Assembly: GCA_041390825.1 (NCBI GenBank)
Contig: JAWKPF010000004.1
Location: 1-64,000, forward strand
DNA length: 64,000 bases
Reading direction: 5' to 3'
DNA from: Thermomicrobiales bacterium
GTDB lineage: Bacteria > Chloroflexota > Chloroflexia > Thermomicrobiales > UBA6265
Made by a program: the position numbers and the translations under genes. Shown one piece after another: positions 51,245 through 59,312 of the stretch; the stretch's first letter is position 1; every line of letters begins with the position of its first letter. Below the pieces are notes generated by a model. That model was given only the letters and a program-made list of their open reading frames with translations, made no database searches and was not told the DNA's origin.

Positions 51245-51982
51245 ATGCAATTCGACGGAAAACGCGCGCTGGTGACTGGTGGCGCGCGCGGTATTGGCGC
51301 GGCAATCGCCACTCGCCTGGCGGCCAACGGCGCGAAGGTGGTCATTGCGGACCTCGATATCGAGAAAGGCAAGGAAACGGCGGCGAACATCGGCAACGGC
51401 GCGATTGCGGTGAAGCTCGATGTCACCTCGCCTGAGTCGTGGGCAGCGGCGAAGCAGCAAGTCGATGCCACTTTCGGCGGACTCGACATTCTGGTCAACA
51501 ACGCCGGCATCGCCGGACGCGCCGCGCCGACCTGGGAACTTTCGTTCGACGAGTGGAAGCAGGTCATCGATATCGATCTGACCGGCGTCTTTCTCGGATG
51601 CCAGACCTTCGTCACCGGTATGATCGATCAGGGGTATGGCCGCATCGTCAACATCGCGTCGATTGCCGGCAAGGAAGGCAATCCGAACGCCGTCCCCTAT
51701 TCGGCCGCGAAGTCGGGCGTGATCGGACTCACCAAGGCGCTGGCCAAGGAAGTCGCCACCAAAGGTGTGTTGGTCAACGCCATCACCCCGGCGGTGATCG
51801 CGACCGAGATCCTTTCCCAGCTCACCGATGAGCACATCAACTACATGACCAGCCGCATCCCCATGGGGCGCGTCGGTCAGCCTGAGGAAGTCGCCGCCCT
51901 GGCCGCGTTCCTCGCCTCGGACGACCTCTCCTTCAGCACCGGCGCCGTCTTCGACCTCTCCGGCGGCCGCGCAACGTACTGA
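51245..51982 (+). CDS. Short-chain dehydrogenase/reductase (SDR)
   Basis: 245 residues from the ATG at 51245 (GGAG upstream); the longer frame overlaps the lactonase-like gene. Classical SDR: TGGARGIGAAI (cofactor loop), LDVTSPES, NNAGIAG, catalytic Ser in NIASIAG, Tyr and Lys in YSAAKSG. Resembles sugar or 3-oxoacyl reductases such as gluconate or rhamnose dehydrogenases. An NAD(H)- or NADP(H)-linked oxidoreductase; substrate open. A terminator hairpin follows at 52014-52045. Confidence 0.9.
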   Translation: MQFDGKRALVTGGARGIGAAIATRLAANGAKVVIADLDIEKGKETAANIGNGAIAVKLDVTSPESWAAAKQQVDATFGGLDILVNNAGIAGRAAPTWELSFDEWKQVIDIDLTGVFLGCQTFVTGMIDQGYGRIVNIASIAGKEGNPNAVPYSAAKSGVIGLTKALAKEVATKGVLVNAITPAVIATEILSQLTDEHINYMTSRIPMGRVGQPEEVAALAAFLASDDLSFSTGAVFDLSGGRATY

Positions 51983-52013
51983 TTCATCTCACTGGTACAG
52001 ACGATTGACACGA

Positions 52014-52045
52014 AACGCCCCGGTCCAGATGTGGACTGGGGCGTT
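52014..52045. terminator. Terminator hairpin after the SDR gene
   Basis: Stem of 14 bp including one G-T pair (AACGCCCCGGTCCA against its complement) with a GATG loop, 31 bases after the SDR stop. No T-run. Confidence 0.6.
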
Positions 52046-52178
52046 GAGCGGTCGGACGATCCGAGAACTATGCAAAACCCCAGGGTCGTCAGCATCGCCC
52101 GAAGACGAGTGATGGATACCCTGGGGACTACGCCAGCATCATACCATTTCTCGACTTCGAGAACAAAAGGAGTGGACC

Positions 52179-52600
52179 GTGGTAGCTCAGTTTCTGGCTG
52201 AACTTGAGCGCGGCATCTCACCGGCGAGATTCGCTGCGTACGCTGCGGCCAGCTCTGGGCAGACAACAAGTTTTCACTTCTCTACACGGCTTTCCCGAAC
52301 CTTCCGGCAATTCCCAACCCCCGACATGCGGTGCACGACCGATGCAACGACATCCGCCTCTTGCGCAATCGGGTCATGCATCACGAGCCGATACTGAGAG
52401 GGATGACATTTCAGCGACGGCAGAACCGACCCGTTGCATTCTCAATCGACCAACTCCACGCTCAGATCGTCGAGGCCATAGGTTGGATGAGTCCCATGGC
52501 AACGAGGGCTCTGGGACGCATTGATCGTTTCAATGATGTGTTTCTGACTGGCCGTGCAACCATCGAGCGCGAAATCAAGGACGAGCTTCAGGTTCCCTGA
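52179..52600 (+). pseudogene. Abi-like protein, internally deleted and frameshifted
   Basis: A GTG with AAGGAG starts VVAQFLAELERGISPARFAAYAAASSGQ, which matches the N-terminus of Abi-like proteins. The central part, usually near 100 residues with the helical core, is missing. A second frame resumes LWADNKFSLLYTAFPNLP...AVHDRCNDIRLLRNRVMHHEPIL... to EIKDELQVP, the normal C-terminal part. The two halves meet near 52245-52262 in different frames. The gene is a deletion remnant; it cannot make a working protein. The original family includes abortive-infection-like and CRISPR-associated-like proteins, so no defence role is claimed. Confidence 0.7.
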
Positions 52601-52648
52601 TGATCACTCTGGGGGAGAGACAGCCTCATTCTCGTCAGCCGAACACAA

Positions 52649-52678
52649 ACGAGGCGGGCTCTTGCGAACCCGCCTCGT
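52649..52678 (-). terminator. Terminator of the sugar-binding-protein gene
   Basis: Ten-bp stem ACGAGGCGGG with complement and a 10-base loop; on the minus strand it is followed by GTTTGTGTTCGG. It lies 24 bases after the stop of the binding-protein gene. Confidence 0.7.
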
Positions 52679-52701
52679 AGAGGTAGTGAAGTATCCCGCG
52701 A

Positions 52702-53751
52702 TTACGCGGCCGGAGAAGCTTCCGGCGACGCGCCGGCGTCCGCCGGGATTTCGGAGCAGTCCGAGACGTAGAGGTAGCGGGCGATCTCGGGATCACCAAT
52801 GTTGTCGCGGGTGACCACTGAATAGCCAGTGGTGTAGACCTTCTCGGCCGGCTCGGTGCCGTCGAGCAGGTAATCCGCGGCCAGATTCACGGCCTGGTAC
52901 CCGATGTCGTACGGGTGCTGCGCGATGAGCGCGTCCACCACGCCAGCCTCGAGATCGGCCACCTGCTGCGGACCGGCATCGAAACCGACGATCTTGATCT
53001 CACCCGTCTTGCCGGCGTCCTTCACGGCCGCCGCAGCGCCCTGGGCGCTGAACAGGTTGGTGCCGAAGATACCGGCAAGGTCCGGATGCGCCTGCAACTG
53101 CGCGCTGGTCTGCGACGCGGCGGTGGTCGGGTCGTTGTTGTTGTAGTCGAGACCGATGTACTCGATGTTCGGGTACGTAGCGATCTGCTCCTCGAAGCCC
53201 TGAGCGCGCTGGTCGGTAGTCGACGTGCCCGCGATGGTGTTCGAGACGTAGACCTTGCCAGTTTCGCCGATCAACTCGGCCAGCGCATCGGCGGCCATAC
53301 TCCCACCGAGGACATTGTCCGAGGCAACATTGGCGAGCGCCACACTGTCATCCTCGATGAAGGTGTCGACTGTGATGATGGCAATGCCAGCATCCTTGGC
53401 ATCCTTCAGCGGTGAAATCATCGCGACGCGGTCGTTCGGAGCGATCAGGATCGCATCCGGGTCCGACTGCACCACAGCGTTGAGCAGCGTGGTCTGGATC
53501 GCAGGGTCCCACTTCTCACCAGCCTGAACCGTGAGTTCGATTCCGCGCTCGTCAGCGGCTTTTTGGGCGCCGCAGGCCATGGAGATATAGAACTGATCGT
53601 TCTGGATCCCCTGGATCAACGTGACTTTCTTGGTCTCTTGCGCACCCACCGGGGTGTAGTTGAGACCACCGAGCGCCGCCACGGCTGCCGTTGCCGCACC
53701 GGCCTTCATCAGATCACGCCGGTTGAAACACATGTCCGACCGCTTGGTCAT
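52702..53751 (-). CDS. Sugar ABC transporter substrate-binding protein (periplasmic-binding-protein type I)
   Basis: 349 residues from the ATG at 53751 (AAAGGAG upstream). Tat-type signal FNRRDLMKAGAATAAVAALGG; mature part has the RbsB-like pattern VTLIQGIQNDQFYISMACGAQKAADERGIELTVQA, DAILIAPNDRVAM and KIVGFDAGPQQVADLEAGVVDALIAQHPYDIGYQAVN. Binds a monosaccharide-like ligand at the cell exterior. Last gene of the ATPase > permease > binding-protein operon. The C-terminal tail ASPEASPAA is low-complexity. Confidence 0.9.
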   Translation of the reverse strand: MTKRSDMCFNRRDLMKAGAATAAVAALGGLNYTPVGAQETKKVTLIQGIQNDQFYISMACGAQKAADERGIELTVQAGEKWDPAIQTTLLNAVVQSDPDAILIAPNDRVAMISPLKDAKDAGIAIITVDTFIEDDSVALANVASDNVLGGSMAADALAELIGETGKVYVSNTIAGTSTTDQRAQGFEEQIATYPNIEYIGLDYNNNDPTTAASQTSAQLQAHPDLAGIFGTNLFSAQGAAAAVKDAGKTGEIKIVGFDAGPQQVADLEAGVVDALIAQHPYDIGYQAVNLAADYLLDGTEPAEKVYTTGYSVVTRDNIGDPEIARYLYVSDCSEIPADAGASPEASPAA

Positions 53752-53817
53752 GCGAACTCCTTTCATCGAGAGCTTGGCCTACGTGGCTACGGTTGCCACA
53801 AAGCACACACAATCGGG

Positions 53818-53838
53818 CCTCGGCTTACGGCGCCGAGG
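53818..53838 (-). terminator. Hairpin between permease and binding-protein genes
   Basis: Seven-bp stem CCTCGGC/GCCGAGG with a 7-base loop in the 93-base gap. Intra-operon hairpins of this kind often set the ratio of binding protein to membrane parts. Confidence 0.5.
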
Positions 53839-53844
53839 AGCCTC

Positions 53845-54912
53845 CTACATCCGCTCCGACGCTTTACGCCGGCGCTGGTCGAAATAGACAGCCACGATCA
53901 GAATCGCGCCAATCGTCACTTGCTGCCAGAATGGATTGATGCCACCAATGATGAGACCGTTGCGCAACACGGTCGGGATAAAGGTCCCGATCACCGAACC
54001 AACGATGGAGCCCATCCCTCCGAAGAGACTGGTGCCACCAATGACGACCGCCGAAACGGCGTTCAGATTGTCTGCCGAGTGAGAAGCGGTCGATGCTGTT
54101 GCGAAGCGCGCCACCTCGAATGCGCCGGCCATCCCGGCCATGGTGCCACTCAGCGCATAGACCTTTATCAAATGCCGATCGACGTTGATACCAGCGCGTC
54201 TGGCCGCTGCCTGGTTCGACCCGATGGCGAAGGTGTAGCGACCGAACTTCGTCATGCTCAAAAGGATCATCGCCAGGATGACCACGATAGTCGTGATGAC
54301 CACCAGTAACGGCAACCATCCGAAGAAACGGCGAGCGCCCACCCATGTCTGAACGTCGATCGGAACATAGGCAACGGTCTGGCCACCCGAAATAATCTGG
54401 CCGAGCCCGATCGCCATTCCGAGTGTGCCAAGCGTGACGATGAACGGTGGAAGACGAAGCTTGGTGATCAGAACTCCGTTGACGATCCCCCAAACGAGCC
54501 CACACAAGACCGCCGCAGCCAGGCCGACGGGAATCCCAATATCCTGGTTCGGAAAGTCGTACTGCTTGACCTGCTCCGGGCTGCCAGAGAGCCGCGACAT
54601 GACCTTCGCGCCAACCACAGCCGAGAAGACCAAAACCGCGCTGCAGGAGAGATCGATGCCAGCGGTGATGATGACGAAGGTCATGCCGATCGCCAGCAGC
54701 ATCAGCTGAGACGAGTCGAGCGCGATATTGCGGAAGTTCGTCCGGTCGAAGAACTTCGTGCCATGCCAGAGCGTGAAGATCACGATCAGCGCCACCAGCA
54801 CAACGAAGATATAGGTCCAGGCGAAATCGAACCGTTCCTGGAGCTGTTGGCGGAACGAAAGTTTGGGCAGCGGTTCGGGCGTGGGATTCTGAATCTCCTG
54901 GAGTTGCGACAT
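53845..54912 (-). CDS. Sugar ABC transporter permease (RbsC type)
   Basis: 355 residues with about nine to ten hydrophobic segments. RbsC-like features: GMTFVIITAGIDLSCSAVLVFSAVVGAKVM, LVWGIVNGVLITKLRLPPFIVTLGTLGMAIGLGQIISGG, YTFAIGSNQAAARRAGINVDRH and AVVIGGTSLFGGMGSIVGSVIG. The start immediately follows the ATPase stop. Forms the membrane channel of the transporter. Confidence 0.92.
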   Translation of the reverse strand: MSQLQEIQNPTPEPLPKLSFRQQLQERFDFAWTYIFVVLVALIVIFTLWHGTKFFDRTNFRNIALDSSQLMLLAIGMTFVIITAGIDLSCSAVLVFSAVVGAKVMSRLSGSPEQVKQYDFPNQDIGIPVGLAAAVLCGLVWGIVNGVLITKLRLPPFIVTLGTLGMAIGLGQIISGGQTVAYVPIDVQTWVGARRFFGWLPLLVVITTIVVILAMILLSMTKFGRYTFAIGSNQAAARRAGINVDRHLIKVYALSGTMAGMAGAFEVARFATASTASHSADNLNAVSAVVIGGTSLFGGMGSIVGSVIGTFIPTVLRNGLIIGGINPFWQQVTIGAILIVAVYFDQRRRKASERM

Positions 54913-55695
54913 TTACGCTGCCCTGTTTCCATTCGACGACTCGGAGAACGATCCGGTCATCCATCCAACGGCCTGGTCGATGGTATCGATTTTCGGATCG
55001 AGCTCGGTCACAACGGTTCCCAGCCGAAGCACCACGATACGGTCGGCAACCTCGAAAACGTGGGGCATATTGTGGCTGATGAAAATGACCGGAATGCCCG
55101 AGTTGCGCACCTCACGCATCAGATCGAGCACCATCTGCGATTGCGCCACGCCCAATGCGGCAGTCGGTTCGTCCATGATGACGACATTGCTCGCCCATTT
55201 CACCGAACGAGCGACCGCGACACTTTGGCGTTGACCGCCGGAAAGCGTGAAGACGCGCCGGCGAGGATCGGGGATGCGCACCCGCAGGCGTTTCAGTTCG
55301 CCGGCGGTTTCCTCCATCATCAGCTTGTTGTCGAGGAAGCCGAGTTTGCCCAGAATGCCGGACTTCATCGCCTCGCGGCCGAGGTAGATGTTCGCAGCTG
55401 AATCGAGATGCGGCGCCACAGCGAGGTCTTGATACACCGTTTCGATGCCAAGATTGCGGGCGTCCTGCGGTGAATGCATCGTCACGGCTTTGCCATGGAA
55501 AAGGAACTCGCCCGAATCCTGCGGGAAAACCCCGGTCATGCAGTTGATCAGCGTGCTCTTGCCAGCGCCATTGTCGCCGATCAAGGCAACGATCTGTCCC
55601 GGGAAGATCGAGAGGTTGACGTCGTCCAGAGCGCGCACGGCGCCGAACGATTTGGAGATGCCTCGCGCTTCGAGGACCGGAGTCGGAGCGCTCAT
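54913..55695 (-). CDS. Single-domain sugar ABC transporter ATPase
   Basis: 260 residues from the ATG at 55695. One nucleotide-binding domain only: Walker A GDNGAGKST, ABC signature LSGGQRQSVAVARS, Walker B VVIMDEPTAALG and switch His in FISHNMPH. RbsA-type sugar ATPases normally carry two such domains in ~500 residues; a single domain is the form seen in FrcA-like systems, which work as homodimers. Followed without a gap by the permease gene. Divergent from the LLM oxidoreductase gene at 55836. Confidence 0.92.
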   Translation of the reverse strand: MSAPTPVLEARGISKSFGAVRALDDVNLSIFPGQIVALIGDNGAGKSTLINCMTGVFPQDSGEFLFHGKAVTMHSPQDARNLGIETVYQDLAVAPHLDSAANIYLGREAMKSGILGKLGFLDNKLMMEETAGELKRLRVRIPDPRRRVFTLSGGQRQSVAVARSVKWASNVVIMDEPTAALGVAQSQMVLDLMREVRNSGIPVIFISHNMPHVFEVADRIVVLRLGTVVTELDPKIDTIDQAVGWMTGSFSESSNGNRAA

Positions 55696-55835
55696 CCTTG
55701 AGCCTTTCGTTGGCAATGTCACCAGGGCGGGCTTGCCTTGGTCCGCCTGCTCGTCTGCCGGGGTAGGATACCAAAGCGTTGGAATGGACCAACAATGACG
55801 TATACAGCGATGCCCGGATATCGATAGGAGGATTC

Positions 55836-56735
55836 GTGAAAATTGGATTGATTCTCTTGCTGGGTGAAGATGAAGCTGTTGGCGCTCCACCGCCCTATGC
55901 GCAGATTCGCGCGCATGCCGTGGAAGCGGAAGCGTCTGGCCTCGACTCCGTTTGGATCTACGATCATCTTCTCTATCACTTTCCCGGGAAGCAGCCACAG
56001 GGTGTTTGGGAAGGCTGGACGATCGCATCGGCGCTGGCCGAGGCAACCAATCGAGTGGAACTGGGCACATTGGTGCTCTGCACCGCTTTTCGCAACCCGG
56101 CGGTGACCGCCAAGATGGCGGTCACGCTCGACGAAGTCAGCAACCAGCGTCTGACACTCGGTATCGGCGCCGGGTGGCACCCTGCCGAGTTCGACGCCTT
56201 TGGGCTGAACTTCTCGCACAAGGTCGATCAGTTCGAGGAAGCGACCAAAATCATTGCCCCGCTGGTGCACGATGGCGCAGTCGATTTCGTTGGCGAGTAC
56301 GTTTCCGCGCCGAACTGCCTCATGTTGCCGAAACCGTCCCGGCGCATTCCCGTGCTGATTGCTGGCAAACAACCGCGCATGATGAGCCTGGTGGCGCAGT
56401 ATGCCGACGCTTACAACACGGCATGGTGGGGCGATGTTGCTTCGATCGAGACTGACCGCAACAACCTGAAAGCCGCCTGTGATGCGATCGACCGCGATTT
56501 CAGCGAGATCGAGTTCACGGCCGGGGTCGCCATCCGCTTTGACGAACTCTTGGGACCGCCTGAGGAGCAGCCCGATCCCGCCAAAGTCCTCTCCGGCACG
56601 GTCGAGCAGATTGCCGAAGGACTGCGCGCCTACCGCCTGGCCGGGGTCGATCATGTCATCGCGAACATCGATCCGTTGAACGCTGAAGGCATCGCATCGC
56701 TCGCTCGCGCTCGTGAGCGTGCTCTGGCCGGATAG
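55836..56735 (+). CDS. LLM-class (luciferase-like) flavin/F420 oxidoreductase
   Basis: 299 residues from a GTG preceded by AGGAGG. The TIM-barrel luciferase-like pattern is clear: KIGLILLLGEDEAVG, EASGLDSVWIYDHLLY, TNRVELGTLVLCTAFRNPAVTAKMAVTLDEVS, RLTLGIGAGWHPAEFDAFG and IPVLIAGKQPRMMSLVAQYADAYNTAW. Cofactor could be F420 or FMN. Actinobacteria and Chloroflexota hold many such enzymes with unknown substrates. The 140-base gap to the divergent sugar transporter should contain both promoters. Confidence 0.88.
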   Translation: MKIGLILLLGEDEAVGAPPPYAQIRAHAVEAEASGLDSVWIYDHLLYHFPGKQPQGVWEGWTIASALAEATNRVELGTLVLCTAFRNPAVTAKMAVTLDEVSNQRLTLGIGAGWHPAEFDAFGLNFSHKVDQFEEATKIIAPLVHDGAVDFVGEYVSAPNCLMLPKPSRRIPVLIAGKQPRMMSLVAQYADAYNTAWWGDVASIETDRNNLKAACDAIDRDFSEIEFTAGVAIRFDELLGPPEEQPDPAKVLSGTVEQIAEGLRAYRLAGVDHVIANIDPLNAEGIASLARARERALAG

Positions 56736-56760
56736 GCGCGCGCTACGTTCCAAAACGCCT

Positions 56761-56788
56761 GCAGACCAGACCGCGCGGTTTGGTCTGC
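56761..56788 (+). terminator. Terminator hairpin after LLM gene
   Basis: Twelve-bp stem, one G-T pair, around a GCGC loop: GCAGACCAGACC pairs with GGTTTGGTCTGC. It lies 26 bases after the LLM oxidoreductase stop and is followed by TTCTGCGTG, only weakly T-rich. Confidence 0.65.
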
Positions 56789-56920
56789 TTCTGCGTGTTT
56801 GGCAGATGACCGGGATTTCACAGGGGAAACTGTGTCGCGTCCTACCTGCGTGGGGTGCGCGTGGATACTGCAGCCGCAGCGGGCTCTACGCAACTCTATG
56901 GAGAGGCGGCTACATAACGG

Positions 56921-56963
56921 CTACGTCATCGAATACGTGATTTTACCGATGGTCATGACGTAG
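56921..56963. promoter_or_regulatory. Inverted repeat CTACGTCAT...ATGACGTAG
   Basis: Perfect 9-bp arms separated by 25 bases that are AT-richer than the surroundings (GATTTTAC in the middle). It lies about 170 bases before the PAP2-fusion start and could be an operator pair around a promoter. Confidence 0.4.
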
Positions 56964-57130
56964 TCCCGCCGGCAGAATGTGTATACAGAACTGACGGTCC
57001 GGTCGCCCGGGTAGCGGGCGATAGTCGAGCCGGGAGGTCAGGGATAAGCGAAACCGGGTGGCTCGGTAATGGTGAGGTGAGCTGCCCAACCGTAATGGTC
57101 CGTCGTGATAGTTGGTGAGGATAGGTTCCT

Positions 57131-59158
57131 ATGGCAGTAATGGTTCAGGATCTCATGCGTATGCGCGGTGGGGCTGTCCAGCGTCCCGCGCTTGGCATCA
57201 GGCGGCTGCATGTGGCAGTCGCGATGTCCATCTTCTTCGCGATCGTGCTCCTGGACGCCATGGTGCGTCCATTGGCCGGTTTCGATCTCCCGCTGATGAC
57301 ACGGGTGCAGGCGGTCGGCCTTCCCGGGTTGGCGGAGTATCTGGATCGCATCAGCCAGCTGACCGGCTCGACCGGGGCGATCGCGGTCTGGGCGTTGGCC
57401 ACGGTGGCGTTCGCCACCCGACGGATCTGGTCCGCCGCGCTGGCAATGGTCCTCATGCCGATCGGCGGTGTGCTCAACACGGTCATCGGCGAACTGCTGG
57501 TCACCCGCACCCGCCCCCATCTGGCGGAGTTGGAGCGCACCAGCCTGAACTTCGAGGAGCGCTCGTTCCCAAGCGGCCATGTCGAAGGCGCCATGCTCTT
57601 CTATGGGCTCGTCTTCCTGCTGGCACGCCGCATCGAGCACCGCGCGCTTCGATTGGCGATCCAGACCGGATCGGTAGTTATCGTGGCGTCCAGCGCGTTC
57701 GGCCGCGTCTGGCAGGGAGCCCACTGGCCAAGTGACGTGCTCGGCGCGCTGCTCCTGGGCGGTGTTCTGGCGATCGTGCTCGCGGAAGTCGCAGAGCGCA
57801 CCCAGTCGCTGGACAAGCTGCCCTTGATCAAGGCGCAGTGGCTCGATCACAACGAGACCACCCCGCACGCGCACGCCCTCACGAGTCTCGTGCTCTTCCA
57901 GGGTTCGACCGTCGCCAAGGTCTATGCTCCTGGTTTGCTTCCTCGCGCGTTGTACTGGGCCGCGTTTCAAGCCCCGTTCCCGTACATCTCCAATGTGCAC
58001 GCGCTCTGGGCCGCGGCATACCGCCGCAACCTGGCCGGAATGCTGACCGAGTATTGGTACGGTGAGCGGCTGACCGCCGGTGTGCTTGGAGTCGACAAGA
58101 TCAATGGCCGACTGGCGTTGGTGAGCGAGTTCGTCCAGGCGTCCGAGGTCAAAGACCGCGATGCGGCCAAAGCCTTCCTGACCGATCTGCGCGGCCGGTT
58201 CGAAGACGCAGGATTCCCGACCTGGCAGATCGATCCGCGCCAGCCGCGTGCAGTCGATAACGTGCTGCAAACCGCGGACGGAAGCTTCCGCATCGTCGAT
58301 CTGGAATCGGGACTCGTCTCGCCGCTCGCATCGCTGAAAACCTGGAAGCGCGCGTTCAGCCGGCAGATGGTTCCCTTCTTCGATGACATCTTCTTCGACA
58401 TTCTCCGGGACTACGTTGCCCGCGAAGAAGCCGCCATGGTTTCCGCCATGGGCGAGGACTGGGTGACCGAGCTGCGGGCACTGGTCGACGACGCAGAAAC
58501 ACAAGTCGCCAAGTGGCACGCATCGGAGACTCGCTTCTGGAATCATGCGTTCGCCTTTGCAGCCGGTGGATTCGGCATCAAAGCAACGATTGCCAAGGGC
58601 CGCGACCTCTGGCAAGGCGGCAACGTGAAGGCACTGAGCTGGATCGATGCCGGCGTGACCCGCTGGGAGACCGAAGGGCGGCTGCGCGACGACGAGACGA
58701 TCAAGCTGCGCGAGCAGATCACGCAGCCGGACTTCCAGAAGATGATGCCGTACCTGGGAGGGCACATTCTGCTGAGCATTCCGCTCCGCTTCCCGTTCGG
58801 CAGCATCATTCGCCCCATGCTGGTGGCAGGCGCCCTGGGCTGGTCGACCGTGCTGCTGATGCGGCGCAAGATCGATCGCGCTGAGTGGAAACGCGAATTC
58901 GGGATTCACTCACCGCTGGTCATGCTCGTCGCCGCGATCCCGGGAGCTGGTTCGGTGGCCTATCTCGCTTCGGAACCGATCCGGCGCAATCGCCTGATGA
59001 TGCGGGTCATGACAGACGCGATGCTGTTCAAACTGCCCAAGCAGGTCTATCTCAAGTCCGGAACGCGCAAGTGGATTGCGCGGCCGGCCCAGGTGGAGCC
59101 AATCGAGCTCCTCCCGGCACGCACACTGACAACTGACGCGGAGCCGCTCGCCGCATAG
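57131..59158 (+). CDS. PAP2 phosphatase fused to a kinase-like C-terminal domain
   Basis: 675 residues. Residues 20-222 hold six hydrophobic segments with the PAP2 motifs: TRTRPHL (128-129 RP), FPSGH (146-150) and GRVWQGAHWPSD (Arg192, His198, Asp202). The first motif reads E-LLVTRT-RP, so the usual Lys is Glu121, and the SR of motif 3 is GR. Residues about 255-410 have protein-kinase-like marks: VAKVY (Lys263-264), SEFV hinge, ID-x-x-x-x-x-x-x-D-NVL (Asp368, Asp376) and IVDLESG (Asp390). The rest to 675 is mostly helical, with further hydrophobic segments near the end. A fusion of a lipid phosphatase with a kinase-like fold is unusual. GAGGATAGGTTCCT precedes the ATG. Confidence 0.75.
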   Translation: MAVMVQDLMRMRGGAVQRPALGIRRLHVAVAMSIFFAIVLLDAMVRPLAGFDLPLMTRVQAVGLPGLAEYLDRISQLTGSTGAIAVWALATVAFATRRIWSAALAMVLMPIGGVLNTVIGELLVTRTRPHLAELERTSLNFEERSFPSGHVEGAMLFYGLVFLLARRIEHRALRLAIQTGSVVIVASSAFGRVWQGAHWPSDVLGALLLGGVLAIVLAEVAERTQSLDKLPLIKAQWLDHNETTPHAHALTSLVLFQGSTVAKVYAPGLLPRALYWAAFQAPFPYISNVHALWAAAYRRNLAGMLTEYWYGERLTAGVLGVDKINGRLALVSEFVQASEVKDRDAAKAFLTDLRGRFEDAGFPTWQIDPRQPRAVDNVLQTADGSFRIVDLESGLVSPLASLKTWKRAFSRQMVPFFDDIFFDILRDYVAREEAAMVSAMGEDWVTELRALVDDAETQVAKWHASETRFWNHAFAFAAGGFGIKATIAKGRDLWQGGNVKALSWIDAGVTRWETEGRLRDDETIKLREQITQPDFQKMMPYLGGHILLSIPLRFPFGSIIRPMLVAGALGWSTVLLMRRKIDRAEWKREFGIHSPLVMLVAAIPGAGSVAYLASEPIRRNRLMMRVMTDAMLFKLPKQVYLKSGTRKWIARPAQVEPIELLPARTLTTDAEPLAA

Positions 59159-59201
59159 GGATCTGCCCCCTGGCTACGACTCCAACCTCCTCCTCACCTG
59201 G

Positions 59202-59256
59202 CATCGAGATCCGACGGAGCGGGACCCCTCAGCCCGCTCCCCATCGGATCTCGATG
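59202..59256. promoter_or_regulatory. Long two-part hairpin in the leader of an MFS gene
   Basis: Outer stem of 13 bp (CATCGAGATCCGA with complement) plus an inner 8-bp stem GGAGCGGG/CCCGCTCC and a 9-base loop. It lies 57 bases before the MFS start and 44 after the PAP2-fusion stop. No T-run. Terminator, attenuator or transcript-stability element are all possible. Confidence 0.6.
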
Positions 59257-59312
59257 TCGTGGTGTATGATCCGCTGCCGTTCCAATCATGCGCGATCGAC
59301 GCGAAGGCCCAC

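Larger units (their letters stand above)
56736..57130. other. Gene-free stretch between LLM and PAP2-fusion genes
   Basis: 395 bases without a credible gene. It contains a terminator-like hairpin (56761-56788) and a wide inverted repeat (56921-56963). Confidence 0.6.

Noticed and set aside
52179..52600. Functional phage-defence (Abi) gene
   Set aside because: Central part missing and frames broken, so it is a remnant; no other defence genes are next to it.
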